Below are positions 22,156-30,612 of a DNA stretch of 56,214 bases, in pieces (positions within the stretch are counted from its first letter, which is position 1; each line of letters starts with the position of its first letter). Location of the stretch: the NCBI GenBank assembly GCA_017529425.1, contig JAFXNQ010000011.1, positions 1-56,214 on the forward strand, given 5' to 3'. This DNA is from Bacteroidales bacterium (lineage in GTDB: Bacteria > Bacteroidota > Bacteroidia > Bacteroidales > UBA932). Under the pieces are notes generated by a model. The model saw only the letters and a program-made list of their open reading frames with translations, did not search any database and had not been told where the DNA came from. Both the position numbers and the translations under genes were made by a program.

Positions 22156-22775
22156 AATATACTATGATCTTCTTCCCAAACTCCGTTTTTCTTCCAGTTG
22201 AAAAAGCCGATGACCGCCATAACCACGTAACATGTGAACAACACCGCAGTGGGATACATCTCCATATTGAAATAGATGAGGACCGCGATCAGGTCAAATA
22301 CAAACCACATCACCCAGGAGATGATGTAGCGGCGCCCGGTATAGAAGGTCGCCAGTACGGTGTTAGTGGAGAGCAATGCATCTACCCATGGTCTCCATGC
22401 TGTGCCATCGACGGCGATCTTTGCCAGCAGATAGTGGAGCAGGAAAAACACACCCACTGCAACGGGTATGGAGACAAGCCCCACCTTCCACTCGAAGGGC
22501 CGTATCATAATCTTGCCCTCATTCTCTGTCCCCGCCTCGCGACGTTTGCTCCTGGTCCAGTCTATCAGGCCATATATTCCGGCCCCAATCAGATACCCCT
22601 GAACACCCGCCATGGCATATAGCCCATTATGGATATACACTGCAAGATAAGCCACCGCCGCCAGTATGGAGAGGTACCACATCAGCGGTTTCTGGAGAAT
22701 CTGGAATATCACATACGTGAACGCTATCCCAGCCGCCACATATTCAAAATAATGGAGAAAAACGTCCAGTGTCAT
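22152..22775 (-). CDS. PnuC-family vitamin transporter
   Basis: A 207-residue protein with about seven hydrophobic segments in the PnuC pattern: an early aromatic-rich helix, then QGYLIGAGIYGLIDWTRSKR, and WVDALLSTNTVLATFYTGRR followed by YIISWVMWFVFDL. The family moves vitamin nucleosides by facilitated diffusion (nicotinamide riboside for PnuC, thiamine for PnuT). Bacteroides PnuT genes are usually behind TPP riboswitches; none is present here. With a thiamine-type TonB receptor at 31944-34061 and yjbQ nearby, thiamine is possible. Which vitamin it carries remains open. Confidence 0.8.
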   Translation of the reverse strand: MTLDVFLHYFEYVAAGIAFTYVIFQILQKPLMWYLSILAAVAYLAVYIHNGLYAMAGVQGYLIGAGIYGLIDWTRSKRREAGTENEGKIMIRPFEWKVGLVSIPVAVGVFFLLHYLLAKIAVDGTAWRPWVDALLSTNTVLATFYTGRRYIISWVMWFVFDLIAVLIYFNMEMYPTAVLFTCYVVMAVIGFFNWKKNGVWEEDHSIL

Positions 22776-23058
22776 ACATCATATGATTATCACGCGAAGA
22801 TACTAAAAAAAGTACATTCTATGCGGCCGGCCCAATTTGGACAAGCGCCACGGCTACGCGAAATCGTGAGGCGGTAGTTGTCTCAAAGAAACCGTGGGCG
22901 CCCGTGCCCTCGTAAAACGGGAGGGGCCCGCAAGATGCTAGTTATCGCGCAGCGATGACGTAGCAGATTGTGGGAGGGATGAAGTGAGCATTAGCGAACG
23001 GAAGTTTCTGGAGACAATCTGCCGCCGGAGCGAAGCGGAGCTGTTGGGCGAACCGAAT
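22776..23058. other. gene-free stretch with GC-rich structured repeat
   Basis: About 280 bp without a credible gene. It contains GGGCGCCCG, the hairpin ATCGC-GCA-GCGAT near 22943-22955, and a perfect 8-bp inverted pair CAGATTGT (22964-22971) / ACAATCTG (23014-23021). Phrases such as GAGCGAAGCGGAGC recall the repeats at 12-13 kb in style, though I cannot align them. A weak TATCTTCG near 22796-22803 could be the -7 element for pnuC. Confidence 0.45.
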
Positions 23059-23098
23059 AGAAAAAGCGAAGGAACAAAATTGCTCCCTCGCTTTTTCT
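23059..23098 (-). terminator. intrinsic terminator of yjbQ
   Basis: AGAAAAAGCGA (23059-23069) pairs with TCGCTTTTTCT (23088-23098); read on the minus strand the stem ends in a T-rich run. It lies 19 bp after the yjbQ stop. Confidence 0.75.
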
Positions 23099-23116
23099 TA
23101 ATGACGTATGGTAAGA

Positions 23117-23617
23117 TTACTCGCCGATGATCTTGACCTCGAGGACGCGCTCGCGCTCGCGGACCTGATCCCAGTCGATGAAATATACGAAACCAAAGTC
23201 ACCGAGGCTGAGCTTGCCTTCGTCAATCATGAGGGTCTCGCTGCGGCCAAAGAAGCTGCTGCGCAGGTGAGCGTCGGTATTGAGGCTGCCACGCTCTACC
23301 TCACCGGGATGTGCAAGTGCAAACTCGATATGTTTGGGACCCGGGTGCAGGTACTGACCTTCGTAACGGCAGGTGGGGACGAGCTTCTCCATGATGTTGA
23401 TAAGATCCTGCTGAAGGAACTCACGGTTGAAATAAGTAACGTCATGAGAGCACTCCTGAATCATTACAGAGCAGGTGGTGTGGTGGGAATAAAGCACGCA
23501 GATACCGTCCTTGATGCCGCTCTCGGCAACAATCTTCTTAACCTCTTCGGTTACATTGTGGAAATCGGGCATGTGGTCCTTGGACTGGACTGTTACTTTA
23601 CCTTTGAAAATTTTCAT
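23117..23617 (-). CDS. yjbQ: YjbQ/UPF0047 family protein
   Basis: A 166-residue protein of the YjbQ family. Its hallmarks are GICVLYSHHTTCSVMIQE (metal-binding His pair, about residues 44-62), DVTYF and the late SLGDFGFVYFIDWD. The family forms trimers, and some members show weak thiamine-phosphate synthase activity; the physiological role is unsettled. It starts 46 bp after the last gene of the catabolic operon, so it may be read through or have its own promoter. Confidence 0.88.
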   Translation of the reverse strand: MKIFKGKVTVQSKDHMPDFHNVTEEVKKIVAESGIKDGICVLYSHHTTCSVMIQECSHDVTYFNREFLQQDLINIMEKLVPTCRYEGQYLHPGPKHIEFALAHPGEVERGSLNTDAHLRSSFFGRSETLMIDEGKLSLGDFGFVYFIDWDQVRERERVLEVKIIGE

Positions 23618-23663
23618 TTTACTAAATCTTTAATTGTTAATTAATATGGTTGTTCAGTAATTT

Positions 23664-24365
23664 CTATTTGTGGGTTTCGTCCCAGGCGCGGCGCACTGCG
23701 CTTATCATCTCTTCCATGGCCGCTTCCGGATCCTCTGCCCTCATAACACCGCTGGTGGTACCGGTGGCATCCGCTCCGGCCCGGATCACGTTATAGACAT
23801 CCTGGCCGCACTTGATGCCGGCCGCCTGAAGCACCTGGATCTCCGGGTTCACCTTCTTGATGGCGGCTGTGGTTGCCTTTACATATTCCTCGTCGCTGGT
23901 AACACCGGTACCTATAAGCTCGGAGGGCTCGGCGACAATGATATTGGGGTTAAGCAGCGCCACCGCCTCAGCCTCTTTGAGAGAATCGGCGCAGATGATG
24001 GAGACCAGCCCAACCTCGTCTGCACGCTTGACGGATGCAGCCAGGTCGGCAAGGGTTACCGGCTTCTCCGCATGGTTCAGCATCACGGCGTGAGCGCCGG
24101 CAGCCTTGACTGCTTCTGCCAGGATGGATCCCTGTCCGCGTCCCACCGGAATGGGGTCGATATGCTGAGCCACAATCACGATGTTCTTAGTCTCGCGTGC
24201 AAGCATATACAAATCCGACGGCTGGGGTGTCATAAGGATGCGTACATCATACTTTGCCGCTGCAGCGTCGGCAGCCTTTGCCAACTTGAGCAGCCTCTCG
24301 CCGTACATATAAGCCTTGGGGCCTATCTCAAAGAACGGCGGTTCTATCTTAAAACCTTTGTACAT
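23664..24365 (-). CDS. archaeal-type triosephosphate isomerase paralogue
   Basis: A 233-residue (beta/alpha)8 protein most like archaeal TIMs. The catalytic His is in NHAEKP (residue 98), the catalytic Glu is 146 in AEPSELIGTG, and QHIDPI and the C-terminal phosphate loop (TTSGVMRAEDPE) are kept. The usual N-x-K near the N-terminus is replaced by G-P-K (residues 15-17), so the Asn that helps position the substrate is missing. Bacteria normally keep a separate glycolytic TIM, and TIM paralogues in sugar operons isomerise other ketose/aldose phosphates (for example tetrulose 4-phosphate). I infer a pathway-specific isomerase. It is the last gene of the operon. Confidence 0.75.
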   Translation of the reverse strand: MYKGFKIEPPFFEIGPKAYMYGERLLKLAKAADAAAAKYDVRILMTPQPSDLYMLARETKNIVIVAQHIDPIPVGRGQGSILAEAVKAAGAHAVMLNHAEKPVTLADLAASVKRADEVGLVSIICADSLKEAEAVALLNPNIIVAEPSELIGTGVTSDEEYVKATTAAIKKVNPEIQVLQAAGIKCGQDVYNVIRAGADATGTTSGVMRAEDPEAAMEEMISAVRRAWDETHK

Positions 24366-24371
24366 GGGCGT

Positions 24372-24974
24372 TTATTTATTCAATCTGTCACCTACAGCTC
24401 CGCCGGGATGGATCAGGGCGAACTGTTGCAGGGTATAATCTGTCATAACCATCAACGCATTGAGCATGGCGTCGAACAGGGCGACGGTCACCACATAGCT
24501 GGTGGTTGCCATCACGTTCAGGCAATCGCTCTCGCGCTCTATCTTCATGGGAACTACAATCTGTGACTTCTGAGCCAGAATGGAGTTCAGGTTCTCTGTA
24601 ACGCCAATCAGCGTTACCCCCTTCTTGTTGCATACATCTATGATGGGGAGCAACTCTGCGGTTTTTCCGCCGCGCGAAACCATTACTACCACATCGCCCT
24701 TTTTCATGCAACCCATACCGCCGTGCACCGCCTCTGCGGGAGAGAGGAACTGGGCGCCGCGTTCTATGCAGCAGAGCGAGTGGGCAAATTTCTTTGCTGC
24801 GATGCCGGATGAACCGCTGGCGCAGGTGGTAATCCTGGGAGCGGCGGCCAGTGCCTTGACAGCCTCATAAAAGCTGTCCTCGTCCAGATAACCGGCAATG
24901 TCGGCGATAGCCTTGGCCTCTATCTGAATGGACTCTTTGGCCCTTGCAATCACATCTTCTTTAGTCATTTTCAT
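24372..24974 (-). CDS. SIS-domain sugar-phosphate isomerase, KdsD/GutQ type without CBS domains
   Basis: A 200-residue SIS protein: TCASGSSGIAAKKFAHSL (phosphosugar loop), VVMVSRGGKTAELLPI and FALIHPGGAVGDRL near the end, which is the arabinose-5-phosphate isomerase signature HPGGxxG. True KdsD/GutQ proteins are about 320 residues with two CBS domains; these are absent here. That short form is common for catabolic isomerases. Start and stop overlap the kinase gene (4 nt), so translation is coupled. Substrate unknown. Confidence 0.75.
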   Translation of the reverse strand: MKMTKEDVIARAKESIQIEAKAIADIAGYLDEDSFYEAVKALAAAPRITTCASGSSGIAAKKFAHSLCCIERGAQFLSPAEAVHGGMGCMKKGDVVVMVSRGGKTAELLPIIDVCNKKGVTLIGVTENLNSILAQKSQIVVPMKIERESDCLNVMATTSYVVTVALFDAMLNALMVMTDYTLQQFALIHPGGAVGDRLNK

Positions 24975-26365
24975 ATCGATATGCTTTTATACCATTGTTT
25001 ATATTTTTCAACTTCTTCTGGATTTGGATGGATGGTGCTGTCAAACACGACCTTACCGGAAGGATTGCCGGCGGCCAGCATTGCCGCCCCTTTGGTGGCC
25101 AGTTCGCCTGAGGATTGGATTAAAAAATCTCTTTGCAGCAAATCGGCCTTGATCTGCAGCCAGAGCCGGTTGCGCGCACCGCCTCCGGAAGGGATCACCT
25201 CACCCGCAGCGCAATCTGCGTCCAGCAAATCCATGAGGGATTTGAGGGTGGCCGCGGTGGATTCAAATATTGCCCGCAGGAAATGGCCCGGAGTGTGCCA
25301 TTCCTGCACGTTCTTGAATCCTTCCAGGCCGGGATAACTGTCGCTACGGGGCAAAGCTACCAGGCCGTCGGAACCGACCGGGACTTTGCAAGAGAGCGCC
25401 TCCAACTGCGGGATAGTCAGCTGCGGAGCATAATTCTTCTGGTACCACTCCACCGCTGTAGCTCCGTTCCCGTTGAATGCCAGCTGGAAAAAACGGCCGG
25501 GCTCCAGCCCCCGGGCGGTGATAACGCCTTCACGCGGAGCATAGCCTTCACTGTAACCTACGCAGGCCAGCACAGTCCCGGTGGATTCGCTGATGCAACC
25601 TCCTGCGGTGACACCAGCCCCTATTGCCACGGCATAGTGGTCGAGGCATCCGGCATAAAACGGTGTTCCCGGCATAAGTCCAACCTTCGCGGCACCATCG
25701 GGAGAGACCTGACCGACAATTGTGCCGGTAGCCAACGGCTCGGAGAACATCTCTGCACTGAGGCAGAACGCTTCAAGCGCCTCGGACCACCAGCAGCCTC
25801 TCGCCACATCCAGCAGCGCGGTGAGGGAGGCGGTTGTCATATCTCCGGCCCGACAATCGGTGAGCCCGAAGACCAGATAATCGGAAATGGTCATCACCGA
25901 CGCAGTACTGCGCCATATTTCGGGGCGGTTCTTACGAAACCAGTCCAGTTTGGCAAGCATAAATTCACCGTCCGGGACTATTCCAAGTCCGGTCTTCTCC
26001 ATAAAATCTGGCCGGGACGCAAGCCTTCCCAGCGGGTCGCAGCACTCCCCGGCGCGGCCGTCTGGCCATAACACCAGGTTTGTTAGCGGCTCCATAGCTC
26101 CATCCAGCAGGATAAAGCTGTTGGCCTGGGATGAATAGGATACGCCGTCTAAAGCAGATGCAGGTACCCCGGCATCTGCCAAAGCCTCTGTAACAGCAGT
26201 ACGGATGGCCTTCCAGAAATCTTCCACCGGAAGTTCACACCGCCCGCCGCCTGTATTCTTTGGAACAGGGGCACGGCCAAGTCCGCACTGGCGTCCGGAA
26301 TCGTCCCATATGCCAGCTTTGAAATAAGTGGTTCCCAGATCTATGCCCAGAAAGCGGCTCATCAC
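24971..26365 (-). CDS. FGGY-family carbohydrate kinase
   Basis: A 464-residue kinase of the xylulokinase/gluconokinase branch. The N-terminal loop is FLGIDLGTTYFKAGIWDDSG, a catalytic Asp is in YAGCLDHYAVAIGAG (about 240), and the adenosine loop GGGARNRLWLQIKADLLQR is near 400. It phosphorylates a linear or ring-opened sugar or polyol in the cytoplasm. It overlaps both neighbours by 4 nt. With an SIS isomerase and a TIM paralogue beside it, the product is likely a ketose phosphate. Members of this family act on tetroses to heptoses, so size is not decided. Confidence 0.85.
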   Translation of the reverse strand: MMSRFLGIDLGTTYFKAGIWDDSGRQCGLGRAPVPKNTGGGRCELPVEDFWKAIRTAVTEALADAGVPASALDGVSYSSQANSFILLDGAMEPLTNLVLWPDGRAGECCDPLGRLASRPDFMEKTGLGIVPDGEFMLAKLDWFRKNRPEIWRSTASVMTISDYLVFGLTDCRAGDMTTASLTALLDVARGCWWSEALEAFCLSAEMFSEPLATGTIVGQVSPDGAAKVGLMPGTPFYAGCLDHYAVAIGAGVTAGGCISESTGTVLACVGYSEGYAPREGVITARGLEPGRFFQLAFNGNGATAVEWYQKNYAPQLTIPQLEALSCKVPVGSDGLVALPRSDSYPGLEGFKNVQEWHTPGHFLRAIFESTAATLKSLMDLLDADCAAGEVIPSGGGARNRLWLQIKADLLQRDFLIQSSGELATKGAAMLAAGNPSGKVVFDSTIHPNPEEVEKYKQWYKSISI

Positions 26366-27687
26366 TGCATACCTTCAATCAGTTTTCTGGTTTCATCCAG
26401 CATTGTGTATCCTGCAGAAATATCGAAGAACGAATTACCGGATTCATAGTAGCGCTTCTCGACAGCCTCGCGGGTCACGACGTAGCCCTGCAGGTCGCCG
26501 TTGGCATAACCTATGAGCGATACGTTCTTGAATTCGCTCTTGAGGGCAAGGCCAAACTCCACGAATATCTCGCCGGGCCAGGCGGCAAACCTCCAGTCGC
26601 CAACCTTGATAACCTGTATCTCGACCGGCAGGCACGATGCATAAACGTCTTCCAGCTCGTGATTGGCGGCAAGAGTCGCCAGCAACAGAGCCTCTTCGCT
26701 GCCGAACCAGTCAACCTCCGCGGTGCGCGTCTCACGAGGATCGGCGGCGGCATCGGCCTTCAACTGCTCAAAGTGAGCCTTTGCGCGGTCGCGGTTGCCT
26801 GTAGCCCACTCTACAGAGGGCATATTGCGGCGGGGAAGCTCCAGATTCTTTCCGGCAACGGCCAGATCGAGACTGCGGTCAAAGATTACACCTTTCCCTG
26901 CCTGTGCTATAATTGAAGACGCCACAATCTCTCCCAGGCGTTGCGCTTCTGAGAAATTGTTGCCGTGAGTCACGTGACGCGGACTCTGGTCACCGGAGGT
27001 GCCTGTGAAATATGCTACCGGGCATCCTTCGCCCAGCAACTCCTTGCGGAGCAGCTCGCGCGTGTAGTGGGGAAAATCTGCAGAGCAGAGCCTGGAGTCT
27101 TCGTGGAGCACGGTAGGATGCATACAGACGACCATCATCGCGCAGATGTATTTCTTGTCCAAACCGCGAACCAGCATCGTGGGCACCTGCATATCCTTGG
27201 GCCCTGCGGGGTCGTGACGGTTGGTTCCCAGTCCGGTGGCGTCGCCCATAACAAAGCCGATCTCGGCTTCCCGGGCAGACCCGAAGGCCTCTATACCGGC
27301 CTTGACCGACTGGGCCATCACATATTTCATATACTCCATATCTGCCGGCGGAACCACCTTGTCCTTGCGGCTGATAATCACATCGAACGGAGTCGGGGCA
27401 GAATGGGTGTGGGTTACAGAAACCATTATGTTCTCCGCGGGTATGCCGGTAGCGGCGTGGATACCGCCTCTGATTGCGGCAACCTGCGCTTTGTTCAGAT
27501 ACAGGATATCGTGGGTAATGAACATTACGGACCGCCTGCCGTTGTCCAGATAAAGGGCGGTGCAGGTCAGAGGATCGTGCGCCCCTTCGCTCATCCTTTC
27601 CACGTACGGATATCCGTAGAGGAACTGCGAGTCTTTGGGGGTGAATTCTTCTACCGCAGCACCAGCCTTGATGGTTGTACTTGCCAT
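26362..27687 (-). CDS. cytosolic neutral/alkaline-ceramidase-like hydrolase
   Basis: A 441-residue protein corresponding to the N-terminal (catalytic) domain of neutral ceramidase. Zinc-site motifs are SVTHTHSAP (about residue 110) and the MHPTVLHEDSR region (about 208), followed by FTGTSGDQSPRH, comparable to the GDVSP loop of ceramidases. True neutral ceramidases are exported and carry a further C-terminal domain. This protein has no signal peptide and lacks that domain. Inside a sugar operon with nagA it more likely cleaves an amide or acyl bond of a small intracellular substrate. The function is inferred; the fold assignment is firm. Confidence 0.7.
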   Translation of the reverse strand: MASTTIKAGAAVEEFTPKDSQFLYGYPYVERMSEGAHDPLTCTALYLDNGRRSVMFITHDILYLNKAQVAAIRGGIHAATGIPAENIMVSVTHTHSAPTPFDVIISRKDKVVPPADMEYMKYVMAQSVKAGIEAFGSAREAEIGFVMGDATGLGTNRHDPAGPKDMQVPTMLVRGLDKKYICAMMVVCMHPTVLHEDSRLCSADFPHYTRELLRKELLGEGCPVAYFTGTSGDQSPRHVTHGNNFSEAQRLGEIVASSIIAQAGKGVIFDRSLDLAVAGKNLELPRRNMPSVEWATGNRDRAKAHFEQLKADAAADPRETRTAEVDWFGSEEALLLATLAANHELEDVYASCLPVEIQVIKVGDWRFAAWPGEIFVEFGLALKSEFKNVSLIGYANGDLQGYVVTREAVEKRYYESGNSFFDISAGYTMLDETRKLIEGMQ

Positions 27688-27690
27688 ATC

Positions 27691-28629
27691 CTAGTACTCA
27701 TTAACCCAGTCAGGCTCAATATTCTTGGCGATGGTCTCTGAAACGAATACCGATGTCGGTACGGTCTGCATTATGGACTCGGGGATGCGGGGGCTCACCG
27801 GACCGTGCAGAACCAGACGAGTTGTAAAGCGCTGCCATGCGGAGGAGGTACCGTGGATGGTGATGGCGTGGGTATCGTGGCGATACTTGGCTGCAAGCAC
27901 GTCGCGCGGGCCAATTGTAGCAGCTTTGGGCGGCACTGCGGCCAGGTTGCCGCTGAGGCCGAATGCTCCGTGCAGAGAGTTCTGCGCCAGGGTGAACGGG
28001 CTCAGGGTGCACACGCGTGCTCCCATCTGCTTCCACTCTTCCAGTGAACCCTGGAATTCGGGGGCGTCGGGCTCTATGAAAGCCAGGTGGCCGGTCCAGC
28101 CTGGACCTGCATATACGATGTCAGCCTCACCGGCATCGGATATCATCTTGCTGTAGTCGTTGATGTTCTTGTTGCTCAAACCCACAAAATGGCTCTTCTC
28201 AGGGCGGAGTTTTTCATCCAGCTCGTAGTAGAAGTTGTTCATCATCGCATAGGTGAAGCCCTGGGGCCAGTTCTCCGGAGCGATGTTTCCATCCTGGTCT
28301 GCATACTCGTCCATGGCAAAGGCATACAGGTTGTGGCAGTCGATATCCAGAGCGTTGCACAAGCGTGCCACATAGCGGTAGGTTGTCACGGGGTTGGGCA
28401 GAATCATCACCACCTTCTTGTGGTTGTCGCTGCTCTCCTTGAGACGCTTTACCATATCGGCAATCATATAGTGCTCTACAGACGCATCGGGCACCACCTT
28501 GATTTTGTAGTCGGGATTGGGGTGTTTCTCCATATCCTCACGCTTGATGGCCGCAACGCGGTCTATCACCTCTTTGTCCCTGAAGGGAACCCACTGAGAA
28601 GGCTGGTATGTAAACTTAGCTTCTGACAT
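27691..28629 (-). CDS. NagB-like glucosamine-6-phosphate deaminase homologue with altered active site
   Basis: A 312-residue protein from ATG 28629, which sits 13 bp after nagA; the longer frame to 28701 would overlap nagA. FAMDEYAD carries Asp107, equivalent to E. coli NagB Asp72. The second catalytic motif, normally GVDGHIAFNEP, reads GWTGHLAFIEP: His181 and Glu186 are kept but Asp141 is replaced by Thr179. An N-terminal extension of about 40 residues is also present (NagB is about 266 residues). It may deaminate or isomerise a different amino-sugar phosphate. It should not be annotated as a standard NagB. Confidence 0.75.
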   Translation of the reverse strand: MSEAKFTYQPSQWVPFRDKEVIDRVAAIKREDMEKHPNPDYKIKVVPDASVEHYMIADMVKRLKESSDNHKKVVMILPNPVTTYRYVARLCNALDIDCHNLYAFAMDEYADQDGNIAPENWPQGFTYAMMNNFYYELDEKLRPEKSHFVGLSNKNINDYSKMISDAGEADIVYAGPGWTGHLAFIEPDAPEFQGSLEEWKQMGARVCTLSPFTLAQNSLHGAFGLSGNLAAVPPKAATIGPRDVLAAKYRHDTHAITIHGTSSAWQRFTTRLVLHGPVSPRIPESIMQTVPTSVFVSETIAKNIEPDWVNEY

Positions 28630-28642
28630 AATTATTTGATTA

Positions 28643-29797
28643 TTAATGATTTTTATAATACTCTTTTCCATTGATCCAAGTGGACTGTACCTCCAGCTCA
28701 TCGTTCAGCACCACAAAATCGGCGTCGTATCCTGCCGCCAGGAGACCCTTCTTTTCTTCTGCATGGAGCACGAGCGCCGGGTTGTAACTGAGCATTTTAC
28801 TAGCCTCTACAAGATTGATTCCCAGGAACTTGACCGCATTGCGAAGAGCCTGGTCCAGAGTGAGTCCGCTGCCGGCGAGGGTATGATCCTTGACGCTGCG
28901 GGCCGGAGCGCCCTTGTAATCGAAACAGATGTCACCCACATTGCCGAAGGTATATGTACCGGGGCCAAAACCTGCTCCGACATTGGCGTCGGTAATAAGG
29001 CAAACCTTGCCCGGTCCGCCTTGCTTTGCCATCATGGCCATCTTAACTGCAATCGGATCTACATGAACGCCATCCAGTATAAAATCTACGCTGACGCGTG
29101 GGTCGGCCAGCACCGCCTCCACTATGCCGCTGGGGCGCACACCCGGTTCCGAAACCGGAGGACACGGGAAAACATCGTAAAAATGGGTGCAGTGACGTGC
29201 CCCAAGTTCGATTGCCCTCTGAGCCTGCTTGACGTTGGCCGCAGTGTGGGTCATAAACACCGGAGTGTCACCCTCCGCCATTATGGGGATTAATTCATCT
29301 ATGCCATCAACATCGGGTGAGATGCTGAAGATTACCTTGTAAGGCTTGCCGGCCTCAATCAGGGCGCGGACGCGGTCAGCACCGCCACCGACTATCGCAT
29401 CTTTGTTGAATGCGCCGGTAAGGGCCAGGAAGGGTCCTTCCAGGTGGAATCCCAGTATGTTGGTACCGGCGGGCCTGGTGGCCGACAAGGTTTTCAGAAA
29501 CTCGGAATCCTGGCCCATCGGCCGGGGGGAAACGGTCGGCAGGAAACTGGTCACGCCATATTGCGGCAGAGCATCGCACATCCCGGCAAGGTCTTCCACG
29601 CCATTGTCTACGAGGAAGTTGTTGACTCCGTGGATATGCATATCAATAAATCCAGGAACAATATAATTCTGGGAACAGTCAAATATCTCGCACCCTGGTT
29701 CATCCAGAGTAACATCTACGATCTTGCCCCCATCAAGCACCAGATAGCCGCTGACTATCACGGTTTCTGTAACGATTCTCCCTTTTAATGCCTTCAT
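28643..29797 (-). CDS. nagA: N-acetylglucosamine-6-phosphate deacetylase family protein
   Basis: A 384-residue amidohydrolase. FIDMHIHGV is the metal motif (about 52-60), GFHLEGPFL carries the Glu metal ligand (about 120), MTHTAANVKQ and GARHCTHFYD supply His ligands, and LITDANVGAG holds the catalytic Asp. NagA removes acetate from GlcNAc-6-P. The loop after the second His contains FPCPPVSEPG in the place of NAM-type residues, so the sugar may differ. It sits between the aldolase and the NagB-like gene. Confidence 0.82.
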   Translation of the reverse strand: MKALKGRIVTETVIVSGYLVLDGGKIVDVTLDEPGCEIFDCSQNYIVPGFIDMHIHGVNNFLVDNGVEDLAGMCDALPQYGVTSFLPTVSPRPMGQDSEFLKTLSATRPAGTNILGFHLEGPFLALTGAFNKDAIVGGGADRVRALIEAGKPYKVIFSISPDVDGIDELIPIMAEGDTPVFMTHTAANVKQAQRAIELGARHCTHFYDVFPCPPVSEPGVRPSGIVEAVLADPRVSVDFILDGVHVDPIAVKMAMMAKQGGPGKVCLITDANVGAGFGPGTYTFGNVGDICFDYKGAPARSVKDHTLAGSGLTLDQALRNAVKFLGINLVEASKMLSYNPALVLHAEEKKGLLAAGYDADFVVLNDELEVQSTWINGKEYYKNH

Positions 29798-29812
29798 AGC
29801 ACTTAGAATTAT

Positions 29813-30598
29813 CTACCTTCCGGTCAATTTATGATAGTCCTCAAGGATCTGAGCGCAATATGCGCCCACACCTACCACATCGGCACCCATGCTGATGAAA
29901 TTGTAACCCATGTCGATAAGTTCCTTTGCACCCTGGACGCCACCGGTGGTACCGGCAAACTTGCCATACTTGTGCGCCAGCTCTGCTACGCGCTTGCGGG
30001 TCTCTTTCAGCAGCGGATTTGCAAAGTTCAGAGGGTCTCCGATGCCCTGGCTGAAATCTGCCGGACCAAAGAAGAGCATGTCAAACCCTGGCAGGGCTGC
30101 AATCTCTTCAAGCTCTTCCAGCGGTTCCGGATCTTCTATCTGAAGCACGGTGAAGCGCTGCTCGTTGGCCTGCTGCATATATTTTGCACCGTCCAGCAGG
30201 CAGTATGCGCCATCGGCATTGCCGCCGTCTATAGGACGCCTGCCCACGGGATGGAACTTGGTGTAATATACAATCTCCCTGGCCTCTTTGAGACTCATTA
30301 CGTGCGGCACCATGATGCCTGTGGCATCCATCTCAAAAGGTTTGATAAGATTGCTGTAGGGGCCGCGGGACACGCGCACCATGGTATCGGCACCATAAGC
30401 CTTGGCGGCCAGGATCTGGGCCTTGATGTCCTGCCAGCCGTTCACGCAATGCTCACGGTCCAGCCAGAGGCAGTCAAATCCGCTCAAAGCGGCGATTTCG
30501 GCGACCTCCATTCCGGTCATGTTCAACTTGAAACAGGTCGCTACCTGTCCAGCTCTCATTTTCTCAAGCACTCGGCTTTTGCGCATATTATCTACCAT
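29813..30598 (-). CDS. HpcH/HpaI-type class II pyruvate aldolase
   Basis: A 261-residue (beta/alpha)8 aldolase of the HpcH/HpaI family. Motifs are CLWLDREHC (replacing the typical DxEH), DTMVRVSRG (Arg binding the carboxylate), GIMVPHVMS, QIEDPEPLEEL (metal-binding Glu) and MLFFGPADFSQGIG (metal-binding Asp). The family splits 2-keto-3-deoxy acids into pyruvate and an aldehyde, or related substrates. In this operon it would supply the carbon-carbon cleavage step; no FBA-type aldolase is present. The TIM paralogue could then act on the released phosphorylated aldehyde. The order of steps is inference. Confidence 0.82.
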   Translation of the reverse strand: MVDNMRKSRVLEKMRAGQVATCFKLNMTGMEVAEIAALSGFDCLWLDREHCVNGWQDIKAQILAAKAYGADTMVRVSRGPYSNLIKPFEMDATGIMVPHVMSLKEAREIVYYTKFHPVGRRPIDGGNADGAYCLLDGAKYMQQANEQRFTVLQIEDPEPLEELEEIAALPGFDMLFFGPADFSQGIGDPLNFANPLLKETRKRVAELAHKYGKFAGTTGGVQGAKELIDMGYNFISMGADVVGVGAYCAQILEDYHKLTGR

Positions 30599-30612
30599 AT
30601 CGTATTTGTTTT

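Noticed and set aside
22776-22900. TPP riboswitch upstream of the PnuC-family gene
   Set aside because: None of the THI-box blocks (GGGGTGC, CTGAGA...TACCC, GCGTAGGGAA-like) occurs there.
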